This document shows, one piece after another, positions 58,291-64,000 of a stretch of 64,000 nt of DNA. This stretch comes from Blasia pusilla (lineage: Eukaryota; Marchantiophyta; Marchantiopsida; Blasiales): positions 9,796,001 through 9,860,000 of the forward strand of contig CM114274.1 in assembly GCA_050084515.1 (NCBI GenBank), written 5' to 3'. Below the pieces are notes generated by a model. The model was not told the origin of the DNA and ran no database searches. It saw only the letters and a program-made list of their open reading frames with translations. A program made the translations under genes and the position numbers. Each line of letters opens with the position of its first letter. Position 1 is the first letter of the stretch.

Positions 58291-59541
58291 TTGCCTATTT
58301 CTTTTGGAGGGGTGGGACTGTCCTCCAAAATCACATGTGCTCCCGCAGCCTTTTTGGGGAGTTGGGCGTTGGTAGCACCGATTATGGCTTCAAGGTTTCT
58401 CCAAGGAGATACACCTATCTTGATGGATCATATTGACCTTGTAGAGGAGGGGGACTTGTTATTTCAACAACAACTGAGATCTGCACGAGCTCTTCTTCCT
58501 CTTGCTACACAAGAAATTCCACCCCCTTTCAGTCAACTGATTACGGAAGGGCTTGATCGACTTCAAGAGCATATCTCCGAGAATCTGCATCAAATCAACT
58601 TTTCCAGCATTCTCTCCAAGGTATCCTCTGACGCTAATCGAGCTCGTCTACGTTCATGTGCAGGTACCGGAGCGGGGGCGTGGCTTACTGCAAATCCTCT
58701 TATTCTTCCATTTCATCTTCCTCGAAGTATATTCTCGACAACTTTGCGGTTATGTCTTGGGCTTCCCCATCCTTCTCTCTTAGGTGTGCCGAATTGTGTA
58801 TGCGGGGATTACATTGATGCCAAGGATATCCATATTCTCCGATGTGCACATGGTGGAGAGCGAACGGCCACACATGATGTCATTAGAGAGGCGGTAGCAT
58901 CGGTGGCTCGTACTGCAGGATATACCATTGGGCAAGAGCAACTCCACGTCCTACCTTCAACCACACAAGCAACCTCTCATCGGAGAGTGGATCTTGTTAT
59001 GTCTCGAGGTGGATTGCGGAAACTAGGTGATGTGGTGGTTGTTGATCCAACACGTTCTAACTTGGTGTGTCGAGCCGCACATACCAAAGGTTTGGCGGCC
59101 GAAGCTATAGCAAGAATCAAGGAGTTAAGTTATGTTGTGAGACATGCAACTGATGGATTTATTCCTTTTGCAGTGGAAGTATTCGGTCCTATACATGTGT
59201 CTTTTGATACTTTCTTGAAAACATGTGCTCACCACTCCCTCGAGAATCATCACCTTGCCCCTTCCCGTAGTCCTTCTCTTTCGGTAGTTACTATTTATTT
59301 TCGGCAATGCATCTCAGTGGCCTTACAACGTGCACAAGCCTTAACATTGATACGTCCTATGGAGGTGGTGGGGGATCGCTCGCCTCGTCGTCCATTCACG
59401 TTTGACCAACCACTCGTGTTCTTGTCAAATTTGTTTCAGACTATCAATCGTGTAGTTGTTGAGCGGGTGTTTGCGTTGGCAAACACCCGTTGGCCATTTT
59501 CTTTTTGCATTCTTATATGCATTTTTTTACTCCTCTTTTGA
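58291..59541 (+). CDS. Non-LTR C-terminal CCHC plus restriction-like endonuclease module
   Basis: An open frame of 416 codons in the same frame as the RT, so the natural protein was continuous with it. It begins with FGGVGLSS, typical of the RT thumb region. It then has RLRSCAGTGAGAWL, LRLCLGLPHP, and a CCHC motif CVCGDYIDAKDIHILRC (Cys-x-Cys-x9-His-x3-Cys) of the kind placed before the endonuclease in R2-like elements. The PD-(D/E)xK-like core follows: RRVDLVMSRGG, LGDVVVVDPT, AEAIARIKELSY. That gives Asp, Asp and Lys at the usual spacing. Such enzymes nick the target DNA to prime reverse transcription. The last ~30 residues (after about 59470) look non-conserved. Confidence 0.8.
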   Translation: MPISFGGVGLSSKITCAPAAFLGSWALVAPIMASRFLQGDTPILMDHIDLVEEGDLLFQQQLRSARALLPLATQEIPPPFSQLITEGLDRLQEHISENLHQINFSSILSKVSSDANRARLRSCAGTGAGAWLTANPLILPFHLPRSIFSTTLRLCLGLPHPSLLGVPNCVCGDYIDAKDIHILRCAHGGERTATHDVIREAVASVARTAGYTIGQEQLHVLPSTTQATSHRRVDLVMSRGGLRKLGDVVVVDPTRSNLVCRAAHTKGLAAEAIARIKELSYVVRHATDGFIPFAVEVFGPIHVSFDTFLKTCAHHSLENHHLAPSRSPSLSVVTIYFRQCISVALQRAQALTLIRPMEVVGDRSPRRPFTFDQPLVFLSNLFQTINRVVVERVFALANTRWPFSFCILICIFLLLF

Positions 59542-59600
59542 GTCGTTATTACTTTTCTTTGTCCTCTTATGAGGTTTTTTTTATAATAAAGTGGATATAC

Positions 59601-61193
59601 TTGTATTGTACCGGATGTCCCATCCACTGTCCCGTAAAGCCAAGCGACAAAGCGACGCCGCCAAAAGTCAAGAACAAGAAATACCGGCGTAAGCTACGGA
59701 TAGGAATACTCGACCAGGATCCGGCGTGTGGACCCCGCCTCCCCCTTCCCACACCCCCCCCCCGGCTTCCCCCGTTTCCCGTTCCCCGTTCCCATCCGAA
59801 TCATCCGATTGCGTACAGAGTACTACAGACCTGTGGACGGAAGGATTCCTCCCGCATGCGAACGAATTACCCGAACCCAGGAGCGAGACCAGGACAGGAA
59901 ACGCGGTCCACTTTCCGTCTCCTTCCGGAAGACCGCGTGTCCGCGAGAAGACCTCGCCGCCAGTGATGACGAACCACGTCAGACCCCGGGGCTGGGAGAT
60001 TTTGCTGAGTGGGAACGGAGGACAGACATCCGCCGAGGATCCCGGCGGAAGCCCACAGGCCCAGGGAACGCGGGTCGAAACGGACGGTCTGTGACCGAAA
60101 ATGTCGACGTGTAAAAGCGGATTGATTATTATTATGTTCAGTTTGAAATTTTGAATTTCCATGCAGTCAGTTGAACTTTGAGGGTTTGGGACGATCCACT
60201 GCTGATATTTCTCGCTTCTCGAGGTGTGCGGATATTCATTTGTTGGGATCGGAGTTTTCTTGCTAGAATTCTGCACAGGAATCCTTGCAACGCGCGAGGT
60301 GTGCATGTACGCTGATGGCAAAGGACTCGATGGGATGGAGAGGTCGAATGCCGGACGTTTTCGTGGTCATTCGGGATGATTTCTCGTCTCGCGGAGGTGC
60401 GCGGATGTTCAAATGTTGAGGTCGGAGTTTTATTTCTTTGCTTGAATAAATTTATGCATTCATCCAGCCCGCAAGGTGTGCACGTTCGATGAGGGCTAAG
60501 GAGTCGATGTGATGGAGACGTCGAATGCTGGACGCTTTGCCGGTCACTGATCTCGATCGATTCTTGAACTCGATCTCGTGTAGAACTGTCAGACTAGTGA
60601 GAAATCTAAGCCAGCGTACGTGGTTCCTTGCAGATGAATGAGCGCAATCAATGTGTTGGCTATCCAGCGGTGACCCCGAGCTATACCGGTCCACAATTCA
60701 TACGTGGCCCGTGGTCCTTTAGCATCGTTGATCTTAAGTTGAGGGAGCTCCGCAAAGCCGTCCGCCCCTACCAATTCCAAGCTAGTAGACAGCGAAGTCG
60801 TGCGTTCAGGTGATGTCGCCACCAGAAAATGATCAGGAAGTCTGGAGATGAGCTGAGGCGGTTCGAAATGCGGTCTTCGATGAAATTCGGGCTACTCTGT
60901 GTATTAGTCTGACAACTCTATTTGTAAATTGTAATTTTCAAACAGTCGTCAATTTTGGCACGGGACATTCAATGGCAGCATGAGACTCGCCGAATAGGAC
61001 GAGAGGTCGGTTGATGCAGCACTAGTTCAGGATACGTGTTTAGAAGTCGCGGAACGTGGAGTAATTTTATGTTTAACAGCGTGATGAAGGGACTAGCTTC
61101 TAGGGGTTGAACAATTTACGACTCGGAGGCGTAAATTTGTCAATCAAAAGGAAAAGGAAAAGAAAAAAAAGAACTTGATATCCAAGCGAAGGA
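59601..61193. other. Upstream region of the LysM kinase, with a ~168-bp tandem duplication
   Basis: GC-rich stretch at 59620-60100 without convincing domains. At 60209-60546 two copies of a ~168-bp unit occur: ATTTCTCG..GAGGTG(T/C)GCGGAT at 60209 and 60377, then GTGTGCA(T/C)GT near 60300 and 60476, then GTCGAATGC(C/T)GGACG. No gene recognised. Confidence 0.5.
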
Positions 61194-63810
61194 ATGAATC
61201 CGAGGCCCGGTAGCACGATGCGATTGTCTCCTGTAGTCATTCTCGTTCTCGCCGTAGATGGGTGGATTCCACCAACGAATGGGGATTGTTTACCGCGAGG
61301 AGGTTGTAGTACTGCGTTGGCATCTTACCAGTTGATCGAAGGGGATACCCTGTTTGCGCTTGTGAATCGCTTTATGACAACAACGGACCAGGTGCTCAAG
61401 TACAATTCTATACCCGATATCAATAGCATAAATCTCGGGGAGGAGATCATGTTCCCATTCCCATGCCAATGTACAAGGAAATCTCTTGGCTACGATTACT
61501 GGTACCAGGTGAATCTCGATGATACAGTCGCGGAGATCGCAAATCGGCGTTATAGTCGCTTATCGAAGAAAGAGTGGATCCTTGAAGCTAGCAATCTAAA
61601 CGATGCCTCCATCATATATGCTAATATGATGATCAAGGTTCCACTTAACTGCTCTTGCGAGAATCCTGACGTTAGTCTAGACTATGGACTGTTCATCACC
61701 TATCCAATTCTCCCTAACGACACTGGCCCGGATCTCGCTCAGAAGTACGGAGTGAATGAAATGCTTCTGCATCAGTTCAATCCATCAATCAATCAACTGG
61801 AGTAATTTATCCGCCAATTCAGACATCATCTTTATTCCCACCAAAGGTATTTATCATGAGAAAGAAAGCGCCGATTTTCTCTGTCCAATGAGCCCGTGGA
61901 TAAGAGACTAGTCACAATCTCTCAATTGACTACAAATGCTGCTACGTGAGTGAGTGGAAGAAGACTCCATATCTTCCATATGTGATTCCATATCCAAGTT
62001 CCGTATCTTGCAATTAACAGAGCCTTTCTTTGTTTCTCGATCTTTTTCAGAATTATCGACCGGCATCTGTCCCCGTTTCTACACCAGGTAACATGCGGAC
62101 GAACTATGACTGCATTTTCCCTAAACTCTAGTCGGCCTCTTATTTGTGGTTTCATCAATTCCTTTTCCGAGACGTGGATTCTTTTTCTTGCATCGGGAAA
62201 ATCAAATACTAATTAGGAAGCTTTAAGTTTAGGGGATGCAGAAAATAATTTTCCAATTTTTCGTAAAATTAACTTTGTAATATGTATTTTCTAATTCAGT
62301 ACTTAGTAGAAAATTTTAATTACATAATTTTTAATTAAAACTCTTTTGGGAGGCCATTAAAAAAATTCATTTGGTGAAACAAAGAAGTGCTCTAAGAGGG
62401 ATCTAGCATCATGAGATTTCTAGAAAAAAATTAGGAATTTAATGGTAATTCTATCTGCATACTAAAAAAAAATTATCATGTAATAAAAAAAAGAAGTAAC
62501 AATATTTTCTTTTTCTCCTAAATGATTTTTTTTATCAACTGAATTTAATTTTTGAAATTTAACTAGATTGGGGGGTTTTAAATACAAGAGGGAAGGATGG
62601 AATGAAGTTTTAACAAGAGGAATGGGATGTGATGACTTCCCCTACCTTATCAAAATTTAGGGTTTTATTGCCCTGGTTTTATACTAGACTAGTAAGGTGC
62701 CCGTACGATGCTTTGGAAATAAAAAAGTGTTTGAAGACTTAGTGTATAGCCTGTGAAGGGAAGAGATTAATGATGTTACTTAAATTAGATGTTATGTTAT
62801 TGCCCCGTGACGATAAATTCATTTGCCAAGTTGTATTTATGTAGTTGAGTGAAGGAGCTTATACAATTGTCCTCTTGCTTGTTGCTGGACTTTTTTGTTT
62901 GAAGTGGCGATGGCTAGATTCTCCAACATATGCTCCAATCTGTTGCAAACAGATTGCCTAATCTATTTATCTTTAAGTACTCTATAGCTAATCATGAATG
63001 TTGCACATTGGTGTCGTGGTTGATGATGCTGAGTAGAAAATGTTCTTTGGAATCCTGCTTAGATAGTTTCAGTACTCCCACCATTAGAAGGTGCCGCTTG
63101 ATTCTACCCGGTAACACAAGTATCAGCTCTTTTTTATGTCTTTTTCCAGGACTCTAGGAGGAAGCACTGGGAGGACAAATTCCGGTGTGATTGTGGGTGT
63201 CTCAATCGGCGGAGGACTTGCCCCTATCCTCATTGCCTTCCTTCTTTTGTACATCGTTCGCGTCTCCTGTGCAACAAACAAGCCTTCAGAGCAACCCATC
63301 CTGGACAAGGTAGATGCTAATGGAGGTAAGAGTTCTGTTGAAAAATTCTTCCTTCCTCATGGTTGCAAAAATTGAGAGTTTTCTGTTATCAGTCACTCTC
63401 TAGAGGCCTTCTCATACCTTCATGATGAAAAGCTTCAAGTTGTGTCCATCATATGCGGGGGACTAGAACCTCCTCGTACCTCCTCTACTAGTCATTCCTC
63501 ATGGACTCAAGTGTGCCTTCAATGGGATTTCTTTCGAACAAACTTTCATCTTGGAAAAAAGACGTTGATTATGGTGTAAGAAGGGAGAATAATTCATGTC
63601 ATTGGTGAGCTCGTGTTTCTTTCAGGATTCCTAAAATCCCCACAAGAGGGGGCAAGAAATTCAGGTTCGAGTACAGGTATCTAAGAGTTTACGGTGCACA
63701 AGTCGAAAGAGTTTTCATTTGAGGAGCTTGAAACAACAACCAAAAAATTCAGCGCCGCAAACAAGATTGGGCAGGGTGGATATGCAGTAGTTTACTTAGC
63801 CAATCTAAGG
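61194..63810 (+). pseudogene. LysM receptor-like kinase, broken and incomplete
   Basis: Family role: plasma-membrane sensing of chitin or lipochitooligosaccharides (LYK/CERK1-like). Exon 1 (61194-61846) has a signal peptide (RLSPVVILVLAV) and three LysM modules joined by CxC pairs (FPCQC, LNCSC): YQLIEGDTLFALVNRF, YDYWYQVNLDDTVAEIA, and FITYPILPNDTGPDLA. Near 61800 the frame shifts; the continuing LysM3 text (NLSANSDIIFIPTK, to 61846) is one base out, next to an ATCAATCAATCA run that could have slipped. Exon 2 (62051-62087) and exon 3 (63150-63325; transmembrane segment IVGVSIGGGLAPILIAFLLL) keep compatible phases. Exon 4 from 63626 runs into a TAA at 63680-63682, then resumes in frame with the kinase entry [16 protein letters not shown] and glycine loop [10 protein letters not shown]. 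Homology ends near 63810; the rest of the kinase is outside the window or lost. Confidence 0.8.
62689..62720 (-). mobile_element. Helitron 3' end inside the LysM kinase intron
   Basis: On the minus strand, CATCGTACGGGCACCTTACTAG followed by T carries the hairpin-plus-CTAG ending seen in the other Helitrons. The matching 5' end was not found in the following 400 bp. It lies in the ~1-kb intron between exons 2 and 3. Confidence 0.45.
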
Positions 63811-64000
63811 GACCCGATCTTTCCATCTATCTTTCTTTATGCCACAAAGTCCATACCTACTTAATCTATAATCTTTAGTTTCTCATCCAAGGATACAAGT
63901 AAGCACTCAGCGTGTGGCATTTGTGCGGGTGGAGATTGAAGAGAGTTTGGTGCAATGCTTTGATCATCCTTATTGAGCACAGAAAGTGGATGTGAAGCGA

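Larger units (their letters stand above)
55450..59600 (+). mobile_element. Non-LTR retrotransposon with restriction-like endonuclease (R2/NeSL-like)
   Basis: An element of roughly 4.1 kb. In order it has a pyrimidine-rich 5' region, a proline-rich N-terminal segment with a degenerate C2H2-like finger (CIPYGKKFAPNGIKRHQRYS), a reverse transcriptase, a CCHC knuckle and a C-terminal restriction-like endonuclease. No apurinic/apyrimidinic endonuclease is seen upstream of the RT. Homology with the copy at 22207-23735 supports the 5' part. The 3' end is near 59600, after an AT-rich tail. Three in-frame breaks and one frameshift show that it is inactive. Confidence 0.75.

Noticed and set aside
59668-60321. 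Minus-strand frame of 217 codons before the LysM kinase
   Set aside because: Glycine/proline-rich, no domain, and partly overlaps a tandem duplication; probably chance.

Overview
This window is nuclear DNA from a streptophyte, probably a non-seed plant or a streptophyte alga. The signs are a plant-type cytosolic ribosomal protein uS5 (RPS2), a plant-type full-length ABCC/MRP transporter split by GT-AG introns, a LysM receptor-like kinase, and many plant-style transposons (Ty3/gypsy, Helitrons, a non-LTR element). Species cannot be fixed from the sequence alone. Gene islands are fairly GC-rich; the spacers are AT-rich and repeat-laden.

Layout from the left. 1-1800: 3' part of an RPS2 gene whose last exon carries a one-base frameshift. 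4200-5880: a degenerate ~180-bp tandem satellite. 7582-7781 and 21436-21558: two small Helitron-like elements of one family. 9470-15520: a heavily decayed but collinear copy of an ABCC transporter gene. 16935-17420 (minus): a possible small acidic protein gene. 22207-23735: an eroded copy of a non-LTR retrotransposon. 26240-33526: a rearranged Ty3/gypsy element. 34756-40719: more AT-rich spacer with three mini-Helitrons. 43952-51889: an intact 11-exon ABCC transporter gene with all canonical nucleotide-binding motifs in both ABC cassettes. 53667-54305: a solo LTR of the gypsy family. 55450-59600: a fuller copy of the non-LTR element. 61194-63810: a LysM receptor-like kinase, broken by a frameshift and a nonsense codon and cut by the window end.

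The most striking object is the gypsy element. Its minus-strand half encodes gag, aspartic protease, a DNMT3-like cytosine-5 DNA methyltransferase domain, then reverse transcriptase. Its plus-strand half encodes an integrase that ends in a textbook PHD finger. A solo LTR elsewhere in the window shares sequence with both halves, so they appear to be one family. The element thus seems to have carried a chromatin writer (DNA methyltransferase) and a chromatin reader (PHD). The methyltransferase and polymerase parts now contain stops and frameshifts; the integrase-PHD frame is open.

The non-LTR element is also unusual for a plant. No apurinic endonuclease is seen upstream of the RT, and there is a C-terminal CCHC plus restriction-like endonuclease module of the R2/NeSL type. 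The two ABCC copies face the same way about 30 kb apart, which fits a tandem duplication in which one copy died and transposons filled the gap.
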